64,000 bases of DNA, taken from contig NC_062253.1 of NCBI RefSeq assembly GCF_905475465.1, forward strand, positions 9,610,001 to 9,674,000, written 5' to 3'. This DNA comes from Pieris napi (Eukaryota; Arthropoda; Insecta; Lepidoptera; Pieridae). Below the pieces are notes generated by a model. The model searched no databases and had not been told where the DNA came from. It was given only the letters and a program-made list of their open reading frames with translations. This document shows positions 23,635 to 35,138 of the stretch, piece after piece (within the stretch, counting starts at the first letter, position 1; every line of letters starts with the position of its first letter). A program made the position numbers and the translations under genes.

Positions 23635-23670
23635 AACTGATGCAATACATAACAACCTCGTCAATTTATA
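23635..23670 (-). promoter_or_regulatory. TATA box and insect-type initiator of gene E
   Basis: The minus strand has TATAAAT at 23670-23664 and ATCAGTT at 23641-23635, the arthropod initiator consensus at the usual spacing. The gene E start codon is 23 bases downstream of the initiator. Confidence 0.7.
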
Positions 23671-23699
23671 GCATACAACATCATACGTACCTTCAAAAG

Positions 23700-24757
23700 G
23701 TGAAAATGTAATGAGCAAACAAAGTTTTAAAAACCTCTGTTTTACGCCCTGAATGCCATAATCAAAATATATAATCTTACTAGCAAACTTGGCGAACTCT
23801 GTTTCGCCACCAGATGGCTTCGTTTAATGTAACATTTCGTTTGGTGATCCCGCTTTTCTGTCGAATTTTTTCCTGAATTTTCTTTGCTATAAACCTCACG
23901 GAGCCCAAGACCTTTCCAACGAATGCAAAACCGTGGAAATCGGTTCGTGCTTTCTGGAGTTATAGCGTCAGGAAGGAAAACACGACTTATTTTTATATAG
24001 TAGATAACCACATCAAAGAATTGAAACCAGTTTGCCCAGTAGAATGCCTATATAACGCCTGGCTAATTTTCTACCATTATTTTGTATTAATTGTTTTAAT
24101 ATTTATAGCATTGGTAATTTATAGTAATTCATCGTATATTACACATATTTTCCTTAATTATAATTAGAAATATGACAGAATCTACATTACAAAGGTCTAA
24201 AATATCTCATAAACTTTCTTGATTAAATTTATGAATTATCTTTTGTATTTTGGTGTTAACCAAAAAAGCATTAATCTATACTTATATTAGTAAGAGGAAA
24301 GATTTGTATGTTCGTAACGAAGTGGCTCAAAAAGTACTGGACCGATTTTAAAAATTCTTTCACCATTTGAATGCTACATTATCATTGATTAATAAAGGCT
24401 ATTTTAATTGCATTTGATTGCAATTGAAAAAAATAAGTATCCCTACTAAAACTACAATAATGTTAGCCAAGGAGTAAAAAAATGCCTATAAAATATCTTT
24501 CATTGCTTGCTCTGTGAAAACTATTGATGATAGAACAAATAAATTTTCCACTATATTAAAGAATATATGTCTACTAAAAATGTTTCAAAATTAAATTTCC
24601 ACCAAAATAAAATCAAAAGTAAATACGAGGTTTTAAAACCTTTAAACATATGGTGCATTATTAATTCCAAAGGTGACGCAAGGGTAAAAATAAAATAAAA
24701 TAATAATCTAAACATTTTATTGTACATATATCTTAATGGTAGTATAAAGTCTTAAAA
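23700..24757. other. Spacer with a repeat fragment
   Basis: Bases 23775-24005 look like an interspersed element (TACTAGCAAACTTGGCGAAC … ATTTTTATATAGTAGAT). Its open frame on the minus strand has no domain. Nothing else recognised. Confidence 0.35.
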
Positions 24758-26064
24758 TTATTTTCCGAAGGAATTAGCATTCGAACTTGCTTGAGAGGCA
24801 CCACCGCGTCCTGCGCTAATGCTCACACTCTTAGATATACTTAAGGATCCACCACCAAGACCACGTCCATTGCCACCCTGTCCAAAGCCTCCAGGTCCAA
24901 AACCGGGGCCGCGACTTCCAGGGCCAAAACCTCCGGGACCAAATCCTCCGGGGCCATGTCCTTTTGGACCAAATCCTCTGGGACCAAAACCTGGTCCGCC
25001 ATATCCTGGTTGTGGTGGTGGTGGACCAAATTTGTTAAAGCCACCTCCGAAAGATCCAGCCTGCGCGTTAGCACTGGCTTGCCCGAAACCTTGTGGTGAC
25101 CTGACTACTCGTGCTGAAATAATACAATTAAAATTCTAAAAAGATTTAATGATGTATTAAGTTATTTGTGTTTATTAATTCTTTAGTATATCGACTATGT
25201 AATTGTTTCGCTTTTACAAATGAAGCTTCAATTTATACTATTATTAATGAATTTTTACAAAATAAATCCATAAAATAGCCCAAAATTTTTGAATCTGAGC
25301 CCGTACTCAGTAACTTCCAATTATGCATATGTTTGTATACCGCTCCATTGAAAAGTTGCGACATCAGCGCTATGAATATTGGGAGAACTACTCCGAAACT
25401 ACATTCAAAAATGTTGGGAACGGTATTACTATCGCGAAATAATAATAATAATCGCCATATAAAAAACTAATCGTGCCTTTACCTAATTATCTAATTAACT
25501 TCCCGGAAGCTTGAAGAACTAAGAAATATCCCTTGAAAAGATAAAAACTACCCTTTTCTGCGACACATTACGATCTATGCAGTTACTCTATGATTTCGTC
25601 GAAACAAAAATTTTATCTTACAAAAAACTTGTATTTTTAGATAGCGAAAAATTATTCCTATTAATTCTTAACATAATTTAGCATAGCAGTTCATAATGCG
25701 ATCTCCAACGTAGGACCATGATCTCAAAATCTATGTTAGTTAATATAATGTGTTTTATACATAATAGTAGCTGACCTGGCAAACGTCATTTTGCCATCTA
25801 TATCATTTATAATAAATGGCAAAATGACGTTTGCCAGGTGGACTACCCCTAACATTTAGGGGGATGAAAAATAGATGTTGGCCGATTCTCATAGATACCG
25901 GATAAACACAAAAATTTCATCAAAATCGGTCAAGCCGTTTCGGAGGAGTATGGCAACGAAAACTGTGACACGAGAATTTTATATATTAGATAAATTAAAA
26001 AAATACCTGCATTGGTGAGCCCGAAAATCGCCAAAACTACAAAATATAATAAAAATCGAACCAT
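24758..26064 (-). CDS. Secreted Gly/Pro-rich protein with FGK tail, gene F
   Basis: Exon 1 is 26064-26007: MVRFLLYFVVLAIFGLTNA, signal peptide, donor GTATTT. Exon 2 is 25113-24758. Split codon G|CA, phase 1; 414 joined bases, 137 residues. The mature start ARVVRSPQGFGQASANAQAG has R-V-V-R before Ser-Pro. Then come FNKFGPPPPQPGYGG, a series of GFGPGG-like repeats (with variants such as GFGPRG, GFGPKG and HGPGG) and the conserved tail LSISKSVSISAGRGGASQAS ending NSFGK. Genes G and H end the same way, so these three are close paralogues. Exon 2 contains no ATG, so simple frame searches miss it; the splice reconstruction is what reveals the gene. The intron holds an inverted repeat at 25772-25845. 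Confidence 0.88.
25765..25992 (+). repeat. Interspersed repeat with internal hairpin
   Basis: CCTGGCAAACGTCATTTTGC at 25775 is mirrored at about 25820-25841 (GCAAAATGACGTTTGCCAGG). It continues with TCGGTCAAGCCGTTTCGGAG to ACACGAGAATTTTATATATT. Related segments are at 32060-32500, 41088, 44906 and 60595. It lies in the gene F intron. Confidence 0.6.
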
Positions 26065-26084
26065 TTTGAGTGATTTACTGATTA

Positions 26085-26122
26085 CAACTGACATAACACC
26101 TATAATCTTCTCAATATATATA
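26085..26122 (-). promoter_or_regulatory. TATA box and initiator of gene F
   Basis: The minus strand reads TATATATTGAG at about 26121 and TGTCAGTTGT at about 26094-26085, a good TCAGT initiator. The start codon follows about 20 bases later. Confidence 0.6.
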
Positions 26123-26223
26123 ATATTGACATCAGTTATTAACAGGTAGGTGACTATTAGTGCAGTACATGATACGTTTATTTAGCTATGAGAATTCCGC
26201 AATGTGAGAGGAAATCCATAATA

Positions 26224-26430
26224 TAATTTACGGTAATAAATTTTCGGTTCCCTTTGGTGTAGATACTATTGGGCCGTGGGGTCAAGAGCTCAGGCGCTAA
26301 TTAAAGATTGAAGTGCCCGCCTAATAGATAGTAGCGGTGACCCCAGAGCTGGTGATTTCCTCGCTCAACGAATAAGTATTACAACACAGCGAGGAAATGC
26401 TGCCAGCGTTAAAGGTACACTGCTACAGGT
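26224..26430 (+). mobile_element. Non-LTR element 3' coding remnant, copy 2
   Basis: Same pattern as 10495-10700: GTTCCCTTTGGTGTAGATAC and CCTCGCTCAACGAATAAGTA, encoding LAQRISI-like residues and followed by the shared 3' tail. Frames are broken. Confidence 0.5.
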
Positions 26431-27679
26431 ACCAAACTTTAAAAAAAAAATATGAATTTTTAATTATTTTTATTATTACTATGTAGGCTAAGAAAATTGT
26501 AAATACTATCTGATTGTTATGTTATATTGTTAAATAAAAATATAATCATAAATAATCATTTAAATTCAATATAAAGTATGAATATAAAATTCAAGTATTC
26601 ATGTATTTATTGAAAAGGGCAACACACAGGACAGAAATCTGAGGAAGTTTCTCGTTTCAGAGACCAACACTTAGAGGTATTAGGCGTGTTTCAATGTTTT
26701 GTTCACCGAATACCCGCTGTATTAAAAATATGCACTTAAATCTTATTTGAACTAGATTTTTTCTTATTGTGCTGGTTTCGTGTTGCGACATGCAGTAATT
26801 GTTTTTTAATAAAATTACTTAGAGGTACTTATAGAAAGTATTTTTGAAATTCTTTAAATTATTCTTAAATTAATACCTTTAAGTTACCGTAAAGTTAATA
26901 CTTCGGTACCTCTTTGCAAATAAATAATCCAACATTGTTTTATTTCTTTCGGTGCTACAAGTGGTAATTAAATACCATGAATGTGTAGTGCTCTTCTATC
27001 GCCTAACTTCCATTATATATAATAATTTCTTTGTTTTTCATAGGCTAGTTCGATAGACTAGAGAATAGTTTTTTGTGACGTTGAAGCTCCTTTAAAAACT
27101 ATTTGGAGTGCTAAAGGATCTGAATTGTTTTCTGTGACTTCCGACGATTACACGCTCTCTATACTCGTGTGAAAATAAAGTAATTAACTCTGTTTCACTG
27201 AAGGGTTTACATTATAAAAATTCATTTGTCTACGGAACCTGATCACTTTATACAGCAAATATATCACAATAGTATTTCAAAGTAAAACCCATTTGCGGCC
27301 GACGTTTCTGTGTTGACATTGTGACTGTGGTTGCGGGGCTTACCAGAATTCTTCTTTGTCCTTGCTATTAAATATTTATTTTTAGCGGCAAAAAGTTGAC
27401 TTAGAAATTCAAGGTGTTTTCATGTCGAAATCAAAAAACCCAAAGGATCTCATGATCTATATAGATTTTCACTATAATTCTTTTGCACATGACTTAGTCA
27501 GCCTAATTCTAAAAACGCGTGTTTTTTTGGTAAAAGTATATTTAGATAAATTATGAAATGTATATCGTATTTTAAAGATTATGAAATCCTCATCTCATTA
27601 TATCAATTTTCCATATAAGAGGTTGTAACTGAACTGAATTTCAGCTAAGTTTCAAACATCACCTTGCATTTTATTTAAG

Positions 27680-27775
27680 AGCCGAAGAGCTGGCAGCTAC
27701 CTCGGACAAAGAATTAGTCTAGCTATTCATAGGGGGAACGCTGCCAGTATCTTCGGACCCTTGCCTAAATGGACT
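27680..27775 (+). mobile_element. Short non-LTR 3' coding fragment
   Basis: AAGAATTAGTCTAGCTATTC followed by GGGGGAACGCTGCCAGTATC corresponds to the L-x-IQRGNAAS tail seen in related retroelement remnants. Too short to classify firmly. Confidence 0.35.
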
Positions 27776-27850
27776 CTTTTTAATTATATATTTGAAGGTA
27801 AGTTATTGTTTTTTTTATACATGTATTAATTTATAGTGTGCAGTATATAT

Positions 27851-28166
27851 GTTAACGTAAAATTGTAGACACCGTTAGATTGTAATCTATCTCGCGAGAT
27901 TATAAACTGTCGAAAGATTGTGAACCTCAGCGTACTGCTGACAATTTAACGTATTATTATTCGGTAGATTGTACTACACTAACTTAGTTATCATTCAAAC
28001 TTCTTTGGTCAATTACACATTAATTTTACTTCCCAACAATTTCATATAACTACCGAATAATAATACCTTAAATTGTCAGCAGTACGCTGAGGTTCACAAT
28101 CTTTCGACAGTTTACAATCTCGCGAGATATATTACAATCTAACGGTGTTTACAATTTTACGGTGAC
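27851..28166. mobile_element. 316-bp foldback element, copy 1
   Basis: Begins GTTAACGTAAAATTGTAGAC and ends GTTTACAATTTTACGGTGAC. The arms of about 110 bases include TCTATCTCGCGAGATTATAA and ACTGTCGAAAGATTGTGAAC. The copy at 56425-56740 has exactly the same length. No coding capacity. Confidence 0.8.
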
Positions 28167-28219
28167 ATATATATATCGAAATAATTTTATTTAACTATCC
28201 ATATTTCAATTAATTTTAG

Positions 28220-28610
28220 TAAGTGGCCTTAGTGGACGCCATGACAGCCGGATGTGATGTCGTTGATCCCTTTGAAGATGGGACGGGCTTTGGTATGGGA
28301 TGCTACTTGTGTGGACACGTTAGCACCGTCTCACCTCCCTCATACAAGCGAAAAGCTGCGGCGGCCGCAGAGCAGGCGGAAAATAATAAATGCCTCAAAT
28401 ATAAGAGTCTTTCCTCCAACATCGATTTTGTTCCCTTTGGAGTAGAGACAAAGATTTAAGTTGGCGCCTAGTAAATAGTACCGGTGACCCCAGAGCTGGC
28501 ACATTCCTGGCTCAACGAATAAGTATCGCAATACAGCGAGGAAATGCTGCCAGCGTTAAAGTTACACTGCCACAGAGACCAAACTTTTTAAATTTGTTTT
28601 GATTTTCTTT
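28220..28610 (+). mobile_element. Non-LTR element 3' coding remnant, copy 3
   Basis: Plus-strand frames encode GTGFGMGCYLCGHVSTV, then IDFVPFGVET, then FLAQRISIAIQRGNAASVK in a shifted frame. Same downstream tail (TATTATTACTATG) as the copies at 10495 and 26224. The longest of the three, but frameshifted and dead. Confidence 0.5.
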
Positions 28611-29495
28611 GAATTATTTTTATTATTACTATGACGGTTAAGAAAATTGTAAATACTATATATTTAGGTTTTATTTAAATAAATATATAATCATTAAAAA
28701 ATAATATAAAATTCAAGTACTTTTTCTAGATTTAGAGGCCCAGACTTTGAGATCTTAGACGTGCTAGTATCAATGTTTTTTACCGAATAACTAATTACTA
28801 ATATACTACACATAAATCTTATTTGAACTAGAATTTTTATTGTGCTGTTTTCGTGTTGCAACGACATAGAACTGGAGTCATTGTTTTTTAATAAAATTAC
28901 TTATAGATTCTTACAGAAACTATTTTTTAAATATTACAATTCTTTTAATCTAGCCTTTCTTAAATTAATACTTCATTACATCTTGGCAAATAAATAATTC
29001 AATATTGTTTTATTTCGTACGGTGTATTCATTAACATTTATAACTATTAAAAGTATTTTTTTAAAGCGGTAATTAAATACCATGAATTAGGTATATGTGT
29101 AGCTTCTATCGCTTCAGTTTTTTTTATATATAAAAAAATTAAATGTACATCAAAACATTAACATAAGAGATTTAAAAGGTTCGTTCAACAACTACTTAGT
29201 GGTTTTCTCAACCCTGTGAGTGGAGAGAGAGAGAGGTCTTGCGTCCGACTGTGCACCAATGGATATAGATATCTCTCTCTTAGGTTGGTAGCTCATATTT
29301 GACCATCTTGGTTAGTAGGGTAAAGTTTCCTTACCCCACGCCCCATGTATGGCCCTTCATATAAACATATACGATTTTTTTTTAATATCAATGATAAAAA
29401 TGTGCAAAATATTTCTCTTATAATTTATTTATAACCACAAAAATACTTAAATCGTGTTACATTCAACACATGTTTTTAAAATTAATTTAACAGTC

Positions 29496-29959
29496 TTATT
29501 TTCCAAAAGCTTCTGAATTCGCCTGAGCACCTCCACCTGCGCTGATGCTGACACTCTTCGCTATACTTAAGCCACCAAGACCCGGGTATCCTTGACCGTA
29601 TCCACCAGGGTATCCCGGGTAGAATCCACCATGGTGGCCATATCCGCTTGAGCCGTAACCGAAACCTGGTGGTGGCGGTGGGGGATAGAATCGCGGAGGT
29701 GGGTGAGGGTAACCACCAAATCCACCACCAAATCCGCCGCCAAAACCTCCACCAAAACCTCCGCCAAAACCTTGGCCTACTCCAAAGTGCGGAGAACGGG
29801 CAACGCGCGTAGCTGCAAAATTATGATAAATTACAATTCATATAAAAATAATTGTAATAAAAAAAAATAGTACGTATTTTAATAATTGTAATAAGTACCT
29901 GCAAACGACAATCCCAGCAATGCGAAAATTGCTACGAAAATCAAACTGAGACGTGCCAT
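29496..29959 (-). CDS. Secreted Gly/Tyr/Pro-rich protein with FGK tail, gene G
   Basis: Exon 1 is 29959-29899: MARLSLIFVAIFALLGLSFA, signal peptide, donor GTACTT. Exon 2 is 29812-29496. Split codon G|CT, phase 1; 378 joined bases, 125 residues. The short 86-bp intron makes this the most compact member. The mature start ATRVARSPHFGVGQGFGG has R-V-A-R before Ser-Pro. FGGG repeats follow, then YPHPPPRFYPPPPPGFGYG and GYP-type motifs, then the tail LSIAKSVSISAGGGAQANSE ending AFGK. Close paralogue of F and H. The reading frame has no internal Met, so the gene is easily overlooked. Confidence 0.9.
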
Positions 29960-29970
29960 GATCTCTATCT

Positions 29971-30020
29971 GACCGCTAAATGATAAAAATATCTATCACA
30001 CGTAACATTTATAGATTAAC
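29971..30020 (-). promoter_or_regulatory. TATA box and initiator of gene G
   Basis: The minus strand has CTATAAATG at about 30018-30010 and GGTCAGAT at about 29978-29971. The spacing is slightly longer than usual. Confidence 0.5.
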
Positions 30021-30129
30021 AAACTTATTAACACCTGTATGAATATTAGTTTTGTATACAGGGGTTTCCTAGTGTCCTCGTACTTTTGTAGGGGATTCCC
30101 GATTCTCTCTTGTCTATGTTAAAAAACAA

Positions 30130-30260
30130 GTGGCGTTTTTGGGTCTTTTTTTTATAGAACAGGGGGCAAACGGGCAGGAGGCTCACCTGATGTTAAGTGA
30201 TACCGCCATAGACACTCTCAATGCCAGAGGGCTCGCGAGTGCGTTGTCGGCCTTTTAAGA
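30130..30260 (+). repeat. LINE 3'-end type repeat, copy 1
   Basis: Contains GGGGGCAAACGGGCAGGAGG, CTCACCTGATGTTAAGTGAT and TTGTCGGCCTTTTAAGAATT. The complement recurs at 47643-47752. I know this module as very common in Lepidoptera; no coding part is present here. Confidence 0.65.
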
Positions 30261-30734
30261 ATTGGTCGAAACCTATTACTAGATATAAAGTTAGCAGTTT
30301 TTGCCGTTCCTATTTCACTGACAAGTAGGTGTTCAGCTTTCTGTCTTCTTTCCTCACGATATTTTCCTTCACCGTACCAGCGAGTGATTAATATATATAA
30401 ATAACGCGTCACGTTGTTTGTCCGCTATGGACTCCTAAATTCCTAAACCGATTTCAATCAAATTTGCACACCGTGTGCAGTATGATTTAACTGAAAAGAT
30501 AGAGTTCAGTGGCACGTGTATGCCACTGAACTCCTCTAAAACGGCTGGACTGATTTGAATAATTTTTTTTGTATGCGTTTGGGTGGAGCCTTGGATGGTT
30601 TAAATTCACAAATCAGACCGCAGATGGCGCTGCTGTCGGTACTTTCATACTTTGTTTAATATCCCAATCGCTTGAAATATCATGCAGGACAACGCCTGTG
30701 AGGTCCGCTAGTATAGACTATATATAGATATATA

Positions 30735-30985
30735 AAAATGTTATGTTGGTTTGTGTACGCTTCAAAAACTTAAAAGTTCTGCACCGATCGACTTGAAATT
30801 TTAGCATGATATATCAAGGATTGTTTTTATCTATTTTTTTATAAATTTTTTAGTTTTTTTTTATTTTTTCCACAAGTATTGCAAAATTAAACTTATATGA
30901 AATGTTTTCTTTGTTTTGTTTCGCATTTCTCAACCATCCAATCACAATGTGCCACAGCGAAGCGTGGCAGGGAACAGCTAGTAAA
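30735..30985 (-). repeat. Interspersed repeat, reverse copy of 13995-14245
   Basis: Ends CACAGCGAAGCGTGGCAGGG AACAGCTAG on the plus strand, the complement of the start of the other copy. TTTGCACCGATCG-like and AAGTATTGCAAAATTAAACT blocks are also shared. Confidence 0.65.
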
Positions 30986-31135
30986 TAATATAAAATAGAT
31001 GCAGCACACTACCTGATCACTGTTATTTGTCTTTATAAAAAATACACCATTGACTACTGAATATTTATTGAAAAATAGATATGCAAAAACTTTTAGTTCA
31101 CATAAATTTCCTTATACTAGTCAGTCTTCACACTC

Positions 31136-34119
31136 TCACTTTCCAAAGGAGAATGCGCTTGAGCCCGACTGGGCTCCACCTCCTAAGCCAATACTGACGC
31201 TCTTCGAAAAACTTAATCCCCCTTGGCCTCTCCCAAAACCTTGGCCGTACCCGAATCCACCTCCCTGCCCAAAACCTGCCCCACTTCCGAATCCACCTCC
31301 TTCGCCATAACCTCCCCCTTGGCCAAAACCTCCTCCTTGTCCATAACCTCCCCCTTGGCCACCTCCTCCACTTCCGAATCCACCTCCTTCGCCGTAACCT
31401 CCTCCTTGTCCATAACCTCCCCCTTGGCCAAAACCTCCTCCACTTCCGAATCCACCTCCTTCGCCATAACCTCCCCCTTGTCCATAACCTCCCCCTTGTC
31501 CATAGCCTCCCCCTTGGCCATAACCGTAATCTCCTTCAAATATAGGTGGTCTAGATTGAAATCCACTTAAAAGGCCTCGAATTCCAGAAAAAGCGCTCGA
31601 ACTGGCCCCACTAAGGTCGAACTGCGGGGACCGTATTACACGGACACCTGAAATTTGTTTTAATACATACATTGTATAAAAAGACAATATTAATAAAAGA
31701 AATAGATCAGAAAAAATAAAAAATAGATAATTCTAAGAAAGACAGTTGTAGTAATTACTATATTTTTTTCTACTAAGTTTCATTATTATTACGTTCTTTT
31801 TCTTGTTTTACGACTGAGGCGCAAACTAGCTCTGTGGTCTCTGGCAGAATGACCAGCGCCGTGGAATAGTCTGCTCCTCAGCATAATGCTGAGCCAGGGC
31901 CAATTACAACCACAGCACACACGCATTACACAATTAAAACGTACCTTGTTCTTTAAAAGCTCTTTTAAAAAAAAAATGATTATTGTTATTTTGTGTGTTT
32001 TGTGTGTGTGTTTGTTAGTAATTTTTAAGAATTTTATCAGTTATATATTTATATGTATACTAGCTGCCCCCGCGAACTTCGTTTCTCCTTAATGTGATTT
32101 TACTTAGCCTATCTTTTTAGTATGTACCAACTCGGAACATTTTGCTATCTCAGAGTCTGTTAGATTTTCTGGAATGACAACTTTTTATTTCTGTGTATTT
32201 TTCTCTATATAAACCTCAGAGTGTAGGTTATAAGATTTAAACTAACAAATAAAAAATAGGGGTTGATCATAGAGGGGTAAAAATTAGGGGTGGTATGTAT
32301 TTTTGTATATGTATAAAAAATAAAAACAAAAAAAATGGCTAAAAATAAAATGTTAGGGGTGGACAACCCTTATCACTGAGGGGTATGAAAAATAGATAGT
32401 AGCCGATTCTCAGACCTACTGAATGTGCATAAAAAATTTGATAAAAATCGGTCAAGCCGTTTTGGAGGAGTATGGTAACTAACGAGAATTTTATATATAT
32501 GATTTTGCGTCTTTGCTGTTTTTCATTAGGGGTTGAGATTATTGATTTTCTCACCGCAGAGCAAATGCTAATATCGCTTCTTTTCAGGTCTAGTACCTGT
32601 GCTAATATAGCCTTCAGTATTGCACAAAAACTTATTTTTTTGGTATTTATAACAATACAATACAACGTTTTCCCACTTTAATGATAATTAAAAGCCTTAT
32701 AGGCGTATTTGCTTGTATTTTTGTTGTAAAATCATCACAATGATGTCACTATCAAATTTTGTAAATATTTGATGGGTAATAATATTTGTAACAGGAGTAA
32801 ATTGAATTAATATTAGTATGTTATAAAAACTACACAGCTAAAGTTTTGATCAAACTGTTGGTGATAAAAAACATCTATCGTGAGTATTAGGGTGTAATTC
32901 AGAGTCGGGTATTAGAGTGTAAATAATCGCTAAGTACGATAAAACTGTATCGAATGAAGTTTATTATATTAGATATAAGTATGGGCTTCAACTAGTAAAC
33001 TTAAACACTTCTGATCTACAAAATAAACTAATTTAAATCTCTTTTCTTTATCCGACTCTTATACCCACTAACAAAATTTACATTAACACTCACTAAATTA
33101 ATGAATATTTAACAGTTGTGTAAATATTCAACATGAATTTTAGTTTAAAAAATATATAACCAAATAAACACTATCATACAATTTAACTTAAACACATGTA
33201 GCCCCCTACTAATCATATACATCTACCTAAAATCTATCTAATCTGGAGTATTTATAACAGCTTTCCTTTTATACGAATTCATACGCCTGCGAAGATTTTT
33301 TTGCTATGATGCAGTGCGTACGACAGTGGATATATTTTATTTTTAATATTTATTTTTCTCACGTATGTGACATATATGTTATTTAATGAGAAAAAAATTC
33401 TCGGAAAGCGGCTCATGGCCATGTCTAATACTTTTTCAGAATCCCTATTAAATGCGCCAAAACTTGTAATACAGGGTCACTTTACGGTAGAGTAATTTTT
33501 TTTCATAGTGGGGTCCGAAGTAAACAAAAAGTTTTGATTTGAAAAAATATTATATCGTATAACTTAATATTATCTTCAATACACTCAACAACTATTAATA
33601 GTAAGTCTAACGCAAGAACTCATCAGTACCAATCTAGTGGATATTATGAAAAACATACAGGATGTAATTTTTTTCCAATTTTAATTAGAATTAGTAAAAA
33701 AAAGTCAATTTTCTTATAAAACGCAAAATAAATTATAACTCTGCAGGGGTTGAGCTTAGAGACCTCCCGTAGAACAATTTTTTGCAGCTGATGACCTCAT
33801 CTATCCCCTATTTGCGTTTGATCCACGACTTTTTGACCATCCTGCCCTCAGATTCTGTAACTCACTTTTCGAACTCACACAGCGGTTTTCGCATCGGCGG
33901 TCGCTCTCAAATCAGTCGTGAAGCAGTCATTTTATGATTTGGCATTCTGATAAACAGAATCGCAAGGCTATACATATATAAGTGTACTTTTTACCTAGGT
34001 ATATGAATAAAGTTACTTTGAGTTTGAATTATATAAATAATGTATGTAAAAATACCTGCATTCGTAAGTCCAAATAATCCACAAATAAGAACTAAGCTAA
34101 ACCGAACCATTATCGCCAT
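31136..34119 (-). CDS. Secreted Gly-rich protein with FGK tail, gene H
   Basis: Exon 1 is 34119-34056: MAIMVRFSLVLICGLFGLTN A, signal peptide, donor GTATTT. Exon 2 is 31647-31136. Split codon G|GT, phase 1; 576 joined bases, 191 residues. An internal ATG (34110) gives MVRF…, which matches gene F exactly at the start and may be the ancestral start. The mature start GVRVIRSPQFDLSGASSSAF has R-V-I-R before Ser-Pro. The body is GYGQGGG / GFGSGGG / GYGEGGG repeats, and the tail is LSFSKSVSIGLGGGAQSGSS ending FSFGK. Paralogue of F and G. The 2.4-kb intron is filled with repeats. Cluster genes lie head to tail, so each has its own promoter. Confidence 0.9.
32060..32500 (+). repeat. Interspersed repeat in the gene H intron
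   Basis: Starts ACTAGCTGCCCCCGCGAACT and later carries TCGGTCAAGCCGTTTTGGAG and ACGAGAATTTTATATATATG, shared with 25765-25992. Probably two overlapping insertions of the same broad class. Confidence 0.5.
33844..33970. repeat. Foldback element, family 'CCTGCGATTCTG', copy 2, partial
   Basis: Left arm GATTCTGTAACTCAC … CGGCGGTCGCTCTCAAATCA, and only a short right end (ACAGAATCGCAAGGCT). Most of the right arm is deleted. Confidence 0.65.
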
Positions 34120-34149
34120 GATATACGCACTAATAAATAATTTTTGAAA

Positions 34150-35138
34150 TATCATCCATTTATATAATTACCTACTTAAAACTATTAGCAGTGTACACAA
34201 GACTGACCAGCGTAAAATAAACGAATAAAAGCCTCTTATTATAGATCAGGTTACATTGGTTGGGTTTTATATTTGAACGAATTGGAATTTTTAATATATA
34301 TTTGGCAAATATTATTTATAATATAGGTACCATGGCAGTAAATTACAAGTAAAATCATTCTTCGTTCTTCGTTAAGAGCGAGATTTTGATGATTTTTTAA
34401 CAGTAGAATTTATTTCTTCATTTAATTGTGCAAACTAAATGAGTTTATATTAGTGAATTAGGTAGCTTGTATATTACGCTAAAATTAACGAATTTAATAA
34501 CTGTATTGTACGTATTACGCATATACTTGTATATATTACGATTAAATGAACCAATTTGTCACTATTGGGAAACGAGCCTACATGTCGTACATGTACACAT
34601 CAGGCAGGTACATGAGTACCTATGAAATTAGTTTTATTTTCTACTAGCAATGCACCGCGGTTTCACTCGCGTAGATACCGATCTAGTGGTAGTGAATATA
34701 TAGATATATTTTTGTTATCACAACAGTTTATTTAGTTCATAATAATTATATAATTGCATTTTTGTTAGGTTTCCCTATTTTTTTGAAATGTAAGCCAGTC
34801 AGTGAAAACGCAGCTTTCTAATGTTGAGTTTTAAAATCGCTCCAGTTATTTTTGTGTGAAAACAATACAAAAAATACAAATGTTTCTACTTTATAATATT
34901 AGTATAGGTGTAGGTTTACTTTTGTCACTTACAAATTTTAACTAAATCTCGCCATCTTGTGTGACACAAAAACAACATATGATTCAACTTGTTTGTTATT
35001 TGTAGATAATATATAACCTCTTTTGAACATAGAATGAATGTCATTGTTAATATCTAGTTTATGGTATTTGACAATGTCGTGATATGGACGTGATGAGAGA
35101 GTAATTTATTAATTCTTTAGATTAATTATTAAGCCATA
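34150..35138. other. Spacer between gene H and the ABC transporter
   Basis: A possible TATA box for gene H (minus strand TATATAAATG) lies at about 34156-34167. Bases 34650-34905 look like a diverged interspersed repeat (CTAGCAATGCACCGCGGTTT). This is the boundary where the coding strand switches from minus (cluster) to plus (transporter); the two units diverge over about 1 kb. Confidence 0.4.

Noticed and set aside
24819..25139. Plus-strand proline-rich frame over gene F
   Set aside because: Antisense of the Gly-rich exon. The FGK tail, stop and splice acceptor all lie on the minus strand.
31223..31570. Open frames on both strands overlapping gene H
   Set aside because: By-products of the 15-21-base repeat unit. 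Only the GYGQGGG frame joins to a signal-peptide exon.
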